64,000 nucleotides of DNA from Massilia rubra (GTDB lineage Bacteria > Pseudomonadota > Gammaproteobacteria > Burkholderiales > Burkholderiaceae_D). Under the pieces are notes generated by a model. The model did no database searches, had not been told where the DNA came from, and saw only the letters and a list, made by a program, of their open reading frames with translations. Below are positions 25,712 to 35,049 of the stretch, one piece after another (position 1 is the first letter of the stretch; every line of letters starts with the position of its first letter). The stretch spans positions 62,001 through 126,000 of the forward strand of contig NZ_VUYU01000017.1 of assembly GCF_011682065.1 (NCBI RefSeq), read 5' to 3'. A program made the position numbers and the translations under genes.

Positions 25712-27064
25712 ATGAAGAATTTGACAACCCGTTTCATCCGCGGTGGCGCCCTTGCCAGCGGCTTGCTTTGCCTGGCCGGCATCACCGCCTGCGGCGGCGA
25801 CGACGACACGGCGCCCGTGAAACTGCCTGACATGGTGGCGCAGGCGCAAGCGGCGGCGGTCATCGGCGCCCAGCCGACGACGCAATCGGTTGCGGCCGGC
25901 CAGAGCGCCACCTTTTCGGTGGCGGCCAGCGGCTCGGGCACGCTGAAGTACCAATGGTGGCGCAACGGCGTCGAGATTCCGGGCGCCACCAACGCCAGCT
26001 ACACCACGACGGCAGTGACCCTGGCCGACAGTGGCGATGTGTTCAGCGTCGCCGTGCGTAACGACGCCGGCGCCGTCACCAGCAACGCCGTGGCCCTGCA
26101 GGTCGAGGGCATCGGCGCGCGCGTGCTGGCCGGCGGCGCCATCGTCCCGGGCCGCGCCCAGACGGACGGCGTCGGCAAGCAAGCCTACTTCCTCTCCGCC
26201 GGCGCGATCGCCAACGACGCCGCCGGCAACCTGTTGCTGGTCGATACACAGAACAAGTCGGTGCGCAAGATCACCCCTGCGGGCGTGGTCACCACCCAGA
26301 TCGCCGGACCGAAAACCACCCCGGCGCTGCAGTTCCCGCGTGATATCGCTGCCGGCCTCGACGGCGTGACCTACGTCACCGACGGCATCAACGAGTCGCC
26401 CTCCATTTACGCCTTCAAGATTGCGGCCGACAATGTGATCAGTGCGATCCCCACCGTCGCCACGCTCGGCGACCCGGCCCTCGCCAGCGGCGTGATCGTG
26501 CCGCCGGTCGTTACCGCGATTGCGGCCGATGGCGCCGGTAATGTGTACGTGGCCAGCGAAGTGGCGCGTCCCGGCGAGCCGGAGTGCAGCTCCTGTTTCA
26601 AACGCGCCATCGTGCGCAAGTTCGGCAAGGATGGATCGGTGACCATCGTGCTGGAAAGCCTGGGCTCGTCCGTGATGGGCGGCGTGACCGACATGGCCGT
26701 GGACAAGAACGGCAACCTGTTCGTGGTCAACGACAAAGGCATCCAGAAGGTCGATGCGTCCGGCGTCAAGACCACCCTGGTGGGAGCCGACCAGGCCTTC
26801 ATCAAAGCCATCGCGCTCGACGCCGGCGGCAAGCTGTACTTCGCCACCGAGCCGTTCAGCGGCCGCCAGAGCCCTTGGCCTGTCAACGCCATCGGCAAGA
26901 TCGCCCCGGACGGCAAGGTGAGCGTGGCGGCCGATCCGAACGGCAGCGACGCCCGCTTCAAGAGCGCCGCCTGGATCACCCAGCCGGCCGGCCTGGCGAC
27001 GGACGCCGCCGGCGCGCTGTACGTGAGCGGCAACGGCCGCGTGCTCAAGCTGGTCTTGCCATAA
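25712..27064 (+). CDS. Lipoprotein with an Ig-like domain and an NHL-type beta-propeller
   Basis: This 450-residue lipoprotein has a lipobox ending ITAC (Cys near 29) followed by GGDDD. Residues about 50-130 form an Ig-like domain (QPTTQSVAAGQSATFSVAASGSG then LKYQWWRNGVEIPGATNASYTT). The rest is a propeller of NHL-like blades (DAAGNLLLVDTQNKSVRKITPAGVVTT, DKNGNLFVVNDKGIQKVDASG, DAAGALYVSGNGRVLKL). These usually bind sugars or proteins outside the cell; the ligand is unknown. AAGGAA eight bases upstream supports the start. Confidence 0.8.
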   Translation: MKNLTTRFIRGGALASGLLCLAGITACGGDDDTAPVKLPDMVAQAQAAAVIGAQPTTQSVAAGQSATFSVAASGSGTLKYQWWRNGVEIPGATNASYTTTAVTLADSGDVFSVAVRNDAGAVTSNAVALQVEGIGARVLAGGAIVPGRAQTDGVGKQAYFLSAGAIANDAAGNLLLVDTQNKSVRKITPAGVVTTQIAGPKTTPALQFPRDIAAGLDGVTYVTDGINESPSIYAFKIAADNVISAIPTVATLGDPALASGVIVPPVVTAIAADGAGNVYVASEVARPGEPECSSCFKRAIVRKFGKDGSVTIVLESLGSSVMGGVTDMAVDKNGNLFVVNDKGIQKVDASGVKTTLVGADQAFIKAIALDAGGKLYFATEPFSGRQSPWPVNAIGKIAPDGKVSVAADPNGSDARFKSAAWITQPAGLATDAAGALYVSGNGRVLKLVLP

Positions 27065-27299
27065 AGCGGGCAGGGCCGCCGTCCGGTCGCCCGACTGGAC
27101 GGCCACGCTGTCATGGCGGTGCAAAGCTGGCGTTTTAGCGCCACGCTTGCAAAAAATCATCGCCGCCATGAGAGTTATTTTGCGAGCTCAACGTACTATT
27201 TCTGTTCGTCGTCCTTGACGCACACGTACTCCTTTCCGCCGGGACGACGCATCCCGGCCGATGCCTGGCCGCTTTCCACAGTGACCACAAGGATGAACG

Positions 27300-28049
27300 A
27301 TGAACTCGACGACACGGCTGCTCCTTATTGCAGCGCTCGCTCTGAGCGCCGCTTCCGCCCCTGCGCAAACGCCTGTGCGCATCGATACCGCTGCCTTTTC
27401 CATGGTGAACCAGTGGGGCGATGCGCCCGACACGCTGCTGTCGGACAGCAACGGCGTCACCCGCATCGGCCTCAATACCGCGAGCGCCAGCCTGAGCGCC
27501 GACACCGCGCGCTACCTGGATGGCAATTTCTATGGCGGCCTGTTCGAGGTGACCGTGAACGCCGGCTACCGGGTCACCGGATTTTCGTTCTCCGGCACCT
27601 TTGAAGGTGTGCTCTACGTGCCGCCCAACACGGATGGCACGCCCGGCGACGGCTTCGCCTACAATTCCGGCTACATCGAATTGAGCGCCGGTTCGCGTCC
27701 GTACGGGATCTTTTATGGCGAGCATGCCCAGCGCATCGACATGCTCGACGGCGCCATCCCGGTCATGATGTCGAGCGGAGAATTGTCCCTGACCAGCGAT
27801 TTCAATTTGTCGCTGCAGGGACTGGTCCTGGTGTCGGCCTACCCGACCACCACGCCAGAACATCCGGCCGGCATCGATTCCTTCGCCAGCCTGCGTGTGC
27901 GCGATCCTGTTTTTACCATCTACACCTCGGCCGTGCCGGAGCCGGACCGTGTGGCGATGCTGCTGGCCGGGCTGGGTGTGCTGGGATCGGTCGCGATCCG
28001 CAAAAAGATAGGTGATTTGCAAGATTGTCAGTATGATCTGCCTTGCTAA
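27300..28049 (+). CDS. PEP-CTERM sorting-signal protein (copy 1)
   Basis: This 249-residue exported protein has a signal peptide to about residue 22 (ASAPAQ), a beta-rich body, and a C-terminal VPEPDRVAMLLAGLGVLGSVAIRKK: the VPEP motif, a hydrophobic helix and basic residues that the exosortase recognises. It has 13 extra residues after the basic cluster (GDLQDCQYDLPC), which is unusual for this signal. It is related to the next gene (SNGVTRIGL vs ANGVTRISL; GYRVTGFSFSGT vs GYRMTGFSVSGT). The start has AAGGAT upstream. Exosortase is outside the window. Confidence 0.8.
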   Translation: MNSTTRLLLIAALALSAASAPAQTPVRIDTAAFSMVNQWGDAPDTLLSDSNGVTRIGLNTASASLSADTARYLDGNFYGGLFEVTVNAGYRVTGFSFSGTFEGVLYVPPNTDGTPGDGFAYNSGYIELSAGSRPYGIFYGEHAQRIDMLDGAIPVMMSSGELSLTSDFNLSLQGLVLVSAYPTTTPEHPAGIDSFASLRVRDPVFTIYTSAVPEPDRVAMLLAGLGVLGSVAIRKKIGDLQDCQYDLPC

Positions 28050-28081
28050 TACATCAACGTAGCGCTCACCGAAAGAACCTC

Positions 28082-28810
28082 ATGACTTTTTACCTCCCCC
28101 ATGCCGCGCTGTGCGCACTGGCGCTTGCCAGCGCTCCCGTCTTTGCACAAGGGCCGACCACGCTCGAAGCGTCCCATTTTTCGATCGGCAACAGTTGGGC
28201 CTACGAGTCCGATGTCATCACGTCGGACGCCAACGGCGTTACCCGGATCAGCCTGACCGATGCCGCAAAAACGCTCAAGACCGCCACCACCTTCTCCGAA
28301 AACGGCGACGGCTACAGCGGCAATTTTTCCGTCACCTTGCGTCCCGGTTACCGGATGACGGGGTTTTCGGTGTCCGGCACCATGTTCGGCGGTCTCGGCG
28401 CAATCACCGAGCCGGGTGGCCTGCCTGGCAACGGCAATACCAAGAACACGATGAGGATGGACCTGGGCGCCTACACGCCGGCGACCGGCTCGGTCAGCGA
28501 CATGCGCGTCGATTACAGCATGATTGACGGCAAGCTCCCGTTTGTGTTGGCCAGTACGCCGCTGTCGCTGACGGGCGAGGTCAGCTTGTCAATGTGGAAT
28601 ATGGTGACCGTGACTTCCTGGCCCTACAACCTGCCCGGCTATCCGGATGGCCCCCCAGGGCAGTTGGTGTACACCCTGGCGTCGATGCAAGTACTCAACC
28701 CGACCCTGACCATCTACACCTCGGCCGTTCCGGAGCCGGAAACCTACGCCATGCTGCTGGCCGGCATGGCGGTCATCGGCCTGGCGCGCCGTCGCCGCCG
28801 CGCCGCGTAA
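28082..28810 (+). CDS. PEP-CTERM sorting-signal protein (copy 2)
   Basis: This 242-residue paralogue of the preceding gene has a signal peptide to about residue 21 (PVFAQ), the shared SHFSIGNSWAYESDVITSD/ANGVTRISLTDA segment and a standard tail VPEPETYAMLLAGMAVIGLARRRRRAA ending right after the basic cluster. Start ATG 28082 chosen (GAAAGAA upstream); a TTG at 28043 is possible. Likely an extracellular or surface matrix protein; function unknown. Confidence 0.82.
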   Translation: MTFYLPHAALCALALASAPVFAQGPTTLEASHFSIGNSWAYESDVITSDANGVTRISLTDAAKTLKTATTFSENGDGYSGNFSVTLRPGYRMTGFSVSGTMFGGLGAITEPGGLPGNGNTKNTMRMDLGAYTPATGSVSDMRVDYSMIDGKLPFVLASTPLSLTGEVSLSMWNMVTVTSWPYNLPGYPDGPPGQLVYTLASMQVLNPTLTIYTSAVPEPETYAMLLAGMAVIGLARRRRRAA

Positions 28811-28817
28811 GGCCGGC

Positions 28818-30116
28818 CTACAGCACGCACATCCGGTTCGCTTCTTCGCGCAGCGACGCGCGGAAGTCCGGATGGGCGATCGCAATGAGCGCCTGTGCGC
28901 GCTGCTTGGCCGACTTGCCGCGCAACTGCGCCACGCCATACTCGGTCACCACATAATTGATGTCGTTCTTGCTGGTGGTGGCGTGCGTGCCGGGCGAAAG
29001 CGTGGACACAATGCGCGAAATCGTGTTGTCCTTGGCCGTCGAGGGCAGCACGATGAACGACTTGCCGCCGCGCGAACGGTTCCCCGCCCGCACGAAGTCG
29101 ACCTGGCCGCCGGTGCCGGAATAGGGCAGGTGGGCGATGCTCTCCGAGCCGCACTGGCCCAGCAGGTCGATCTGCAAGGTCGCGTTGATGGTCATCAGAT
29201 TGTCGTTTTGCGCCGCCAGGTACGGGTCGTTGGTGAAGTTCGACGGATGCATCTCGATCATCGGATTGTGATGCAAGAATTTGTACAGCTTTTGCGAGCC
29301 GAGCGCGAAGGTCGCCACCATTTTGCCCGCCATGAAGGTCTTTTTCCGGTTGGTGACCGCGCCCGCTTCGATCAGGGTCAGGATGCCGTCGCCGATCATC
29401 TCGGTGTGGATGCCCAGGTCGTGCTTGGAGGTCAGCTGCATCACCACCGCGTCCGGAATGCCGCCGTAGCCGATCTGCAGGGTCGCGCCGTCGTCGATCA
29501 TGTCGGCCACGTACTTGCCGATCGCTTCCTGCACCGCGCCGATCTTCGGCAATCCCACTTCCAGGATCGCCTCGTCGCTCTCGACCAGCGCGGTCACCTG
29601 CGACACATGCACGTGGCACTGGCCGTGCGCGAACGGCACGTTGGGATTGACTTCGAGGACGATTGCGCGCGCCTTGGCGATGGCCGCCATGGTGTAGTCG
29701 ACCGCCAGGCTCAGTGAAAAGAAGCCATGTTCATTCATCGGCGAGGCCATGGCGAAGACCACGTCGGCCGGCGTGAGGCCCTGCTCGAACAGGCCGGGCA
29801 GCTCGGAAAAGTAATTCGGGATGAAGTCGCACCAGCCGCCCTGGCCGGACGCGCGCGAAGCGCCGCCGAAAAACAGCGAGGCGTGGCGCACGTGATGCGC
29901 CGTGTCCTGGTCGAAGTAGCCGAATTTGCGCATGGCGAGAATCTGCGCCACTTTCACGTCGTGAAATTGCTGGCGCTGGCTTGACAAGGCGGTCAGCAGG
30001 GTGGGCGGCTCGCCCACGCCGGTCGGCACGACGATCATGTCGCCATCGCGCACGAGGCGCAGGGCATCAAGCGGGGTGGTGAGCTTTTGCTGGTAAAGCT
30101 GGTGCGGGGTTTGCAT
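28818..30116 (-). CDS. Acyl-CoA hydrolase / CoA transferase (4-hydroxybutyrate CoA-transferase-like)
   Basis: This 432-residue cytoplasmic enzyme of the class I CoA-transferase family begins MQTPHQLYQQKLTTPLDALRLVRDGDMIVVPTGVGEPP. It shows the GYGGIPDAVVMQL motif, the DLGIHTEMIGDGILTLIEAGAVTNRKK motif (the family's catalytic Glu lies in HTEM by family knowledge) and a C-terminal DINYVVTEYGVAQLRGKSAKQRAQALI. It could act on acetyl-CoA, propionyl-CoA/succinate or 4-hydroxybutyrate; the sequence does not decide. Start ATG 30116. It lies 52 bases downstream of the helical-repeat operon and may be its last gene. Confidence 0.88.
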   Translation of the reverse strand: MQTPHQLYQQKLTTPLDALRLVRDGDMIVVPTGVGEPPTLLTALSSQRQQFHDVKVAQILAMRKFGYFDQDTAHHVRHASLFFGGASRASGQGGWCDFIPNYFSELPGLFEQGLTPADVVFAMASPMNEHGFFSLSLAVDYTMAAIAKARAIVLEVNPNVPFAHGQCHVHVSQVTALVESDEAILEVGLPKIGAVQEAIGKYVADMIDDGATLQIGYGGIPDAVVMQLTSKHDLGIHTEMIGDGILTLIEAGAVTNRKKTFMAGKMVATFALGSQKLYKFLHHNPMIEMHPSNFTNDPYLAAQNDNLMTINATLQIDLLGQCGSESIAHLPYSGTGGQVDFVRAGNRSRGGKSFIVLPSTAKDNTISRIVSTLSPGTHATTSKNDINYVVTEYGVAQLRGKSAKQRAQALIAIAHPDFRASLREEANRMCVL

Positions 30117-30168
30117 GGCTGTCTCCTTTATTATGCGTAAATAGTACCGCAGGAAACTGACCAAGCGC

Positions 30169-31692
30169 TTACTGCAAACGCGCGCGCCAGCGTTCGGCCT
30201 CGTCGTCGCGGCCGAGCGCTTGCAGGGCGTTGACCACGCGGCCGATATAGTCGGCCGGGCGGTGCTCGGGCGCGCGATGGCCTTGCGCGAAATCCCACAG
30301 GCGCTGCGCCGCGTCGGCGATGCCCGCGTTGTCATCGGCGTCGAGATAGTAGCGCAGCAGGCCTTCATGCTGCTCCCCGAACGGGATCACCGCCAGGCCT
30401 TTTTCGTGCAGCACCGGGATGCGCGCGTCAAGCGGGTCCAGCGCGCGGTAACGGTTCGCCAGCTTGCAGCACAGGATGGCGTAAAGACGGATGTGGGCGT
30501 CGCGGAACATGCCGGCGCCGGTCTCGAAAAAACGCTCGAACTGCACCAGCGCCTGTTCGTCGTAGCGCGTGGCCAGCGCCGCGACCACGTCATGCGGCCA
30601 GGGTTCGTGCAACGGCAACTGCTGTTGCGTCTCTTGCGTCAGTTGCATGGCGATGCCGTAGCACCAGCCGGCGCTGGGCGAGTCGATGAAGGGCATGGCC
30701 AGCGCCTGCGCCACGCCGTGCACGCGCATGCGGCACAGCCAGAGCTTCGGCACCACATCCGAATTGGCCAGGGCCGGATCGCGCACCGCCGCTTCCAGCA
30801 GGGGCAGGGCGCGCGCCGCGTCCTGTTGCGCAAACAGGTGCAGGCCCTGCACCGCGTCGATGGCCGGGTGGCCCGGCGCGCGCTCGCGCGCCAGTTGCAG
30901 GTAGGCGGCATGCACGCCTGTCGGCGCGTCGCGGCCGGCGGCATAGGCCAGGGTCAGCGGCCAGTACGGGCTGGGCGAGCGTCCCAGGTCGACCTGCTCC
31001 TGCGCCATCAGGCGGCCGCGCCCGGACGAGGCCGGGCGCTCGTTGAAGACCGATTCGAACGCCAGCGCCGCCGCTTCATCGGTGCGGCCGGCTTCCATCA
31101 GCCAGTCGAGCAGCACGGCGTTGGTACTGTCGTCGTTGTCGGTGTAGGTGCCGTAGCGGCCTTGCCGTGCCCAGGCGATGGCAAGATCGTGCCGGCCGAG
31201 CCGGAACTGCGCATTCGCTTCGAGCCGCGCGATGCGGATCTCGAGATCGCGCCGGTTGGCTGGCGCCATGCCGGCCGGCCGCAGGGCACGGATATGCCCC
31301 GCCACGAAGCTCATGCGCTCCGGCGCCAGGCGCGCCAGGTCGCGCGCCAGCGTCAGGCAATCGTTCCATGCCAGCGTGCCGCCGTCGTCGAGCATCCGGC
31401 GCAGCGCCGCCATCCCTTCGGCCTGCGCGTGCCCGCTGTCGCCCTCGCGCAGATAGCTGCGCCCGCGCAGGATGGCCAGCTGCGCCCCGTCCCAGGCGCG
31501 ATAATCGGCGCGTTCCGGATCGGCCAGGCGCAGCGCGTACTGCGCGTCCAGGCAGCGGCGCTCGAGTGCAAACGCGCCGGCCTCGCCGCTCTGGTCGATC
31601 AGGCGCTGCCAGCGCTGGTCCACGTCGCGGTACCGGGGCGTGCGCGCGAGCGCAGCGACGGCCGCCTCGAGCGAGCGCAGGGTGGGCGCCAT
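30169..31692 (-). CDS. Shortened helical-repeat protein, paralogue 4 of the operon
   Basis: This 507-residue protein starts at ATG 31692, two bases after the preceding paralogue's stop. It aligns with the full-size paralogues from about their residue 110 (LEAAVAAL..; ALERRCLDAQYAL; YRAWDGAQLAI) but lacks both their N-terminal D-A-[YF]-L-D-Q-[AT]-E-A-A module and the C-terminal third, including the PWWKxW end. Tetratricopeptide-like helix pairs dominate. It has a HPAIDAVQGL segment and PLLEAAVRDPALANSDVVPKLW shared with the others. It may be a dedicated subdomain or a decaying copy. No known function. Confidence 0.7.
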   Translation of the reverse strand: MAPTLRSLEAAVAALARTPRYRDVDQRWQRLIDQSGEAGAFALERRCLDAQYALRLADPERADYRAWDGAQLAILRGRSYLREGDSGHAQAEGMAALRRMLDDGGTLAWNDCLTLARDLARLAPERMSFVAGHIRALRPAGMAPANRRDLEIRIARLEANAQFRLGRHDLAIAWARQGRYGTYTDNDDSTNAVLLDWLMEAGRTDEAAALAFESVFNERPASSGRGRLMAQEQVDLGRSPSPYWPLTLAYAAGRDAPTGVHAAYLQLARERAPGHPAIDAVQGLHLFAQQDAARALPLLEAAVRDPALANSDVVPKLWLCRMRVHGVAQALAMPFIDSPSAGWCYGIAMQLTQETQQQLPLHEPWPHDVVAALATRYDEQALVQFERFFETGAGMFRDAHIRLYAILCCKLANRYRALDPLDARIPVLHEKGLAVIPFGEQHEGLLRYYLDADDNAGIADAAQRLWDFAQGHRAPEHRPADYIGRVVNALQALGRDDEAERWRARLQ

Positions 31693-31694
31693 GG

Positions 31695-34049
31695 TCACCA
31701 GCGCTTCCACCACGGTCGCGCCGTGGCCGGCGCGCTGGCGCATGCGGCGATGCCGTCAACGATGTCCGCGCGCAGCGAGGCGTGCCACGTCAGGCCCGGC
31801 CGGATATGGTGCGCGGTGCGCGACAGAGTGGCCTGGAAGCGCTCGAACGGCGCCATCGTGCCGTTGGTCGTGTGGCGTTCTTCGCTTTCGGTGAGCTGCT
31901 CCAGCGCCTCCATGTACAGCGCGTGCGCGCGTTGGGGCTGGCCGGCCGTGCGCAGCGCGTGCGCCGCAACCCGGCTGGTGCCGGCCACGGCGGCCGCCCT
32001 TACCGCCGGCAGCAAGGCTTCCAGGCGCGGCAAGGCGTCGCCCGGCTGCGTATGCATCATGGACGACAGTACCTCGACCAGCGTGCCCAGGTAGGTTTTT
32101 TCGAGCACGGCGCGGGTCTGCTCGTTGGCACCGCGCCACCATTGTTCCAGCCGCTCGAGCCAGATGGCGATGTCGGCGTCGCGCCCCAGGCGGTGCAGGG
32201 CCGCGCAGACATGGTCTATGTAGAGGGCCGGGTGGTGCTGGGTTTCGCCATGTGCGGCCGCGCTGTGCCACAGCATCTCGGCGCTGTCGACGATGCCCGC
32301 ATCGTTGCGGTCCATCCGGTGGCAGCTCAGGATGCCGTCGTAGTGGTGCGGCAGGGCGCTGGCGCCAATGCCTTTGTGATGAAGCGCGAGCGCGCCCGCG
32401 GTGTCGCCAAGGATGTCGCGGTAGTAAATGGCCAGGTTATTGCACAGCATTGCATAGGCAGGTGCGAAGCCATCGCCGCGATGACCGGTCGCGCCGGCGA
32501 GGTAGGCGTCGAAGCGCGCCAGTCCCAGTTCGTAGTAGCGTGCGACAAGCACCGCCGCAGCTTCCTTGGGATTGATCACCACTCCCAGCAGGTGTTCGTC
32601 GAACAGGCTCTCGAGGTGTACGCCGGCCTCGTAGCAGGCGTGCGCGCCTGCCGCTGGCACCAGCGGCAGCGCCAGCGCGGCCAGCGCGCCATGCACGTGG
32701 ATGCGCGCCAGCCACAGCTTGATGACCAGGTCCGATTTCGCCAGCGAGGGGTCGCGCACCGCCGCTTCCAGCAGCGGCAGGGCGCGCCGGTAGTCGCCCG
32801 CCGCCTTGATCAGGTACAAGCCTTCGACCGCGTCGATGGCCGGATGATCCGGCGCGAGCGCGCGCGCCAGCGCCAGCTGGCGGCCCACATACGGTGCCTC
32901 GTCCTCGCCTTCGCGCACGCTTGCGCAGACCTCGCTCCCGGTCATGCCGGCGCAAGCGAGCGCCAGCTGCCAGTAAGGCTGGCCGTCCAGGCCTTCGGCG
33001 AGCGCCTGCCCGGTCGCCCCCAAGGCGTGCGTCCCGGTGCTCTCTTGCTCATGGTAGACCACATCGAAGGCCAGCCTGGCGGCGTCGGCGTGGCGGCCCG
33101 CCTCGAACAGCCATTCGAGCATGAGGCCGCTGTAGCGGTCGTCCTCATCGCCCGTGATGACGGTGCGCGCCAGCGCGATCTTGTCGAGCGCCTGCCCGAG
33201 CGCGCCCTGGCGCCGCAGGGCCAGCGCTTCGAGCCGGGCGACGCGCACGTCGATGTCGCGCCGGGCGAACATCAGCGCCTTGTCGGGAATGCGCGCGCGC
33301 GCCTGGCGCACAATGCCGTCGATCGCCTCGGGCACGATCTCGACCAGTGAGTGACCGAGGCTTAGCCAATCACCATGATCGATCTCCTGGTCGGCGCCGG
33401 CGCTGGCCAGCACCTCGATGGCGCGCGCGCCGAACTGCCTGGCCTCCTCCTCACGACCTTCCAGCTTGAAGCTGTGCGCGGTGCTGATGGCCATCAGCGT
33501 GTCGTCCCAGGCCTGCGCGCTTGCGCGTGCCGGGTTGGCCCGCGCCAGCGCATGACGTCCGAGCGCGCAGCGGCGCGCCAGCTCGTATGCGCCGGCGTCC
33601 ACGCTTTGGTCGGCCAGGTGTCCCCAGGCCTGCTCGTACTGCAGGTCGGCGGGCAGGGCGGACAGCAGCGCATACGCGGCTTCAAGGCCGGCGCAAAACG
33701 CGCCATGGTCGCCCAGCGCGTGCAGCGGCTCCATGCGAAAGAATGCCAGGTTCAGCGGCCATCTGCCACGTTCGTCCCCGGGCAGTGCGTCGACCAGCTG
33801 GACGCCATCGGTGTCGATCACGCGCAGGGCCGCAAGCGGTTCGCCCGCGCCCAGCCACAGGCTGTACAGGCGGCGTACGTTGGGCAGCGTGTCGGCGCGG
33901 TAGCGCCCCGCGTCCATCATGGACTTGAGGCTGGCGCGGATCAGCGCGGGGTCGATCCCGGCTTCCTGCTGCTGCGCGCGCGCGGCTTCGGCCTGGTCCA
34001 GGAAAGCGTCGAGACGGCTGGCGCTGATGATGTCGGGATGGTTGCTCAT
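31695..34049 (-). CDS. Large helical-repeat protein with PWWKxW tail, paralogue 3
   Basis: This 784-residue protein starts MSNHPDIISASRLDAFLDQAEAARAQQQEAG at ATG 34049, 10 bases after the Sel1 gene's stop. It is all-helical with TPR-like pairs and has no signal peptide or membrane helix. Shared blocks with paralogues 1 and 2 include RLYSLWLGAGEPLAALRVI, FARRDIDVRVARLEALALRRQGALGQAL, HPAIDAVEGLYLIKAAGDYRRALPLLEAAV and the tail RPWWKRW. It has an internal stretch (THALGATGQALAEGLDGQ) also present in paralogue 2. Probably a cytoplasmic scaffold; no catalytic motif seen. Confidence 0.75.
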   Translation of the reverse strand: MSNHPDIISASRLDAFLDQAEAARAQQQEAGIDPALIRASLKSMMDAGRYRADTLPNVRRLYSLWLGAGEPLAALRVIDTDGVQLVDALPGDERGRWPLNLAFFRMEPLHALGDHGAFCAGLEAAYALLSALPADLQYEQAWGHLADQSVDAGAYELARRCALGRHALARANPARASAQAWDDTLMAISTAHSFKLEGREEEARQFGARAIEVLASAGADQEIDHGDWLSLGHSLVEIVPEAIDGIVRQARARIPDKALMFARRDIDVRVARLEALALRRQGALGQALDKIALARTVITGDEDDRYSGLMLEWLFEAGRHADAARLAFDVVYHEQESTGTHALGATGQALAEGLDGQPYWQLALACAGMTGSEVCASVREGEDEAPYVGRQLALARALAPDHPAIDAVEGLYLIKAAGDYRRALPLLEAAVRDPSLAKSDLVIKLWLARIHVHGALAALALPLVPAAGAHACYEAGVHLESLFDEHLLGVVINPKEAAAVLVARYYELGLARFDAYLAGATGHRGDGFAPAYAMLCNNLAIYYRDILGDTAGALALHHKGIGASALPHHYDGILSCHRMDRNDAGIVDSAEMLWHSAAAHGETQHHPALYIDHVCAALHRLGRDADIAIWLERLEQWWRGANEQTRAVLEKTYLGTLVEVLSSMMHTQPGDALPRLEALLPAVRAAAVAGTSRVAAHALRTAGQPQRAHALYMEALEQLTESEERHTTNGTMAPFERFQATLSRTAHHIRPGLTWHASLRADIVDGIAACASAPATARPWWKRW

Positions 34050-34059
34050 GGGGGCGAAA

Positions 34060-35049
34060 TCAGATTGGATGATAAAAGGTACGGTTCGCCACGGTAAAGT
34101 TGTCGTGCGCATAGAAGTCGTCGCGCTCGTACTGCCCGCCCATCGCGCGGGCTTCGGCGAACAACTGGCGTGCGCGCGCGATGTCCTTGGCGACGCCGGC
34201 CGCACCGGTGGCGTACAGCGAGGCCAGGTTATGCGCCGCGCAGGCGTCGCCGAGTGCCTTGGCTTTTTCCAGCAAGCTTACGGCCTCGGTTCCGCTGTGC
34301 GCAACGCCTTCGCCCACGTAGTGCAGCGCGCCCAGTAGTCCGAGTGCTGCTGGGTTGTTCGCCGCAGCCAGCGGCGCCAGCACGGCGAGTGCGTCGTCAC
34401 TGGCCCGGTTGATGACCAGATCGATAGCGGCAGCGAGCGTGGCATGCGCCGGATCGTGGCGTCTGGCGTGCAGTATCACAATGAGCCGACCCACGAGAAA
34501 CTCTTGCATGCACAGTTTCGCCCACACGACATCGCCCTCCGCATCATAAAATCGATGCGCGTAGGAGCGCCCGCCGGTTTGCAGCCCGCCGCTGCCGATC
34601 GAAAAGCCGCGAAACTCGATCGGGCTGTCCCAGCACGCCTCGTGCACGATGGGCGTTTGGCGTTGCGTGGCGTCGATCGGCGTGAAATGCGTACTTGCGC
34701 ACACCAGGCACCTGGGTGGCGCTTTGCGATGGGGCAGGTGCTCGTACAGCCAGCGGAAATCGTCGTCCTCGATCTCCAGCAGGTCGTCGTCGATGCCCTC
34801 GTAGCCGCTGCGATCGGCCCGGCGCCGCAAACCGGCGGCGGTGGCGAACTCGCGCTCGCCGGGAATGCGCTCGACCCAGGAAGCGCCCTCGCATTCATGG
34901 CACCAGGCCTGCTGCAGCAGCATGGCGCTGAAATGGGCGGCGTGGCGCCCGCCCGCCTCCGGTAAATCGGTATACGAGCGTCCGATCGACGGAAACGCGA
35001 ACTCCTGCGCGCAGCCGGTGCATTTCATCGGATTGTAATGGATGGTCAT
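34060..35049 (-). CDS. Zinc-ribbon protein with Sel1-type repeats
   Basis: This 329-residue protein has N-terminal Cys pairs CTGC (10-13), CHEC (50-53) and CLVC (near 113-116), suggesting one or two zinc ribbons. After a middle domain with a WDSPIEFRGFSIGSGGLQTGGRSY segment come Sel1-type repeats: NPAALGLLGALHYVGEGVAHSGTEAVSLLEKAKALGDACAAHNLASLYATGAAGVAKDIARARQLFAEA in adjoining parts. The start overlaps the DUF1266 gene stop (ATGA), so the proteins are coupled. Sel1 repeats usually mediate protein contacts. Confidence 0.78.
   Translation of the reverse strand: MTIHYNPMKCTGCAQEFAFPSIGRSYTDLPEAGGRHAAHFSAMLLQQAWCHECEGASWVERIPGEREFATAAGLRRRADRSGYEGIDDDLLEIEDDDFRWLYEHLPHRKAPPRCLVCASTHFTPIDATQRQTPIVHEACWDSPIEFRGFSIGSGGLQTGGRSYAHRFYDAEGDVVWAKLCMQEFLVGRLIVILHARRHDPAHATLAAAIDLVINRASDDALAVLAPLAAANNPAALGLLGALHYVGEGVAHSGTEAVSLLEKAKALGDACAAHNLASLYATGAAGVAKDIARARQLFAEARAMGGQYERDDFYAHDNFTVANRTFYHPI

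Noticed and set aside
28818-30368. 84-codon N-terminal extension of the CoA transferase
   Set aside because: It is Arg/Ser/Thr-rich low complexity overlapping the end of the repeat-protein gene; ATG 30116 gives the family's normal length.
31167-33350. Long plus-strand ORFs opposite the helical-repeat genes
   Set aside because: Low-complexity Arg/Ala/Pro translation, no ribosome sites; the minus-strand paralogues align with each other and overlap in operon fashion.
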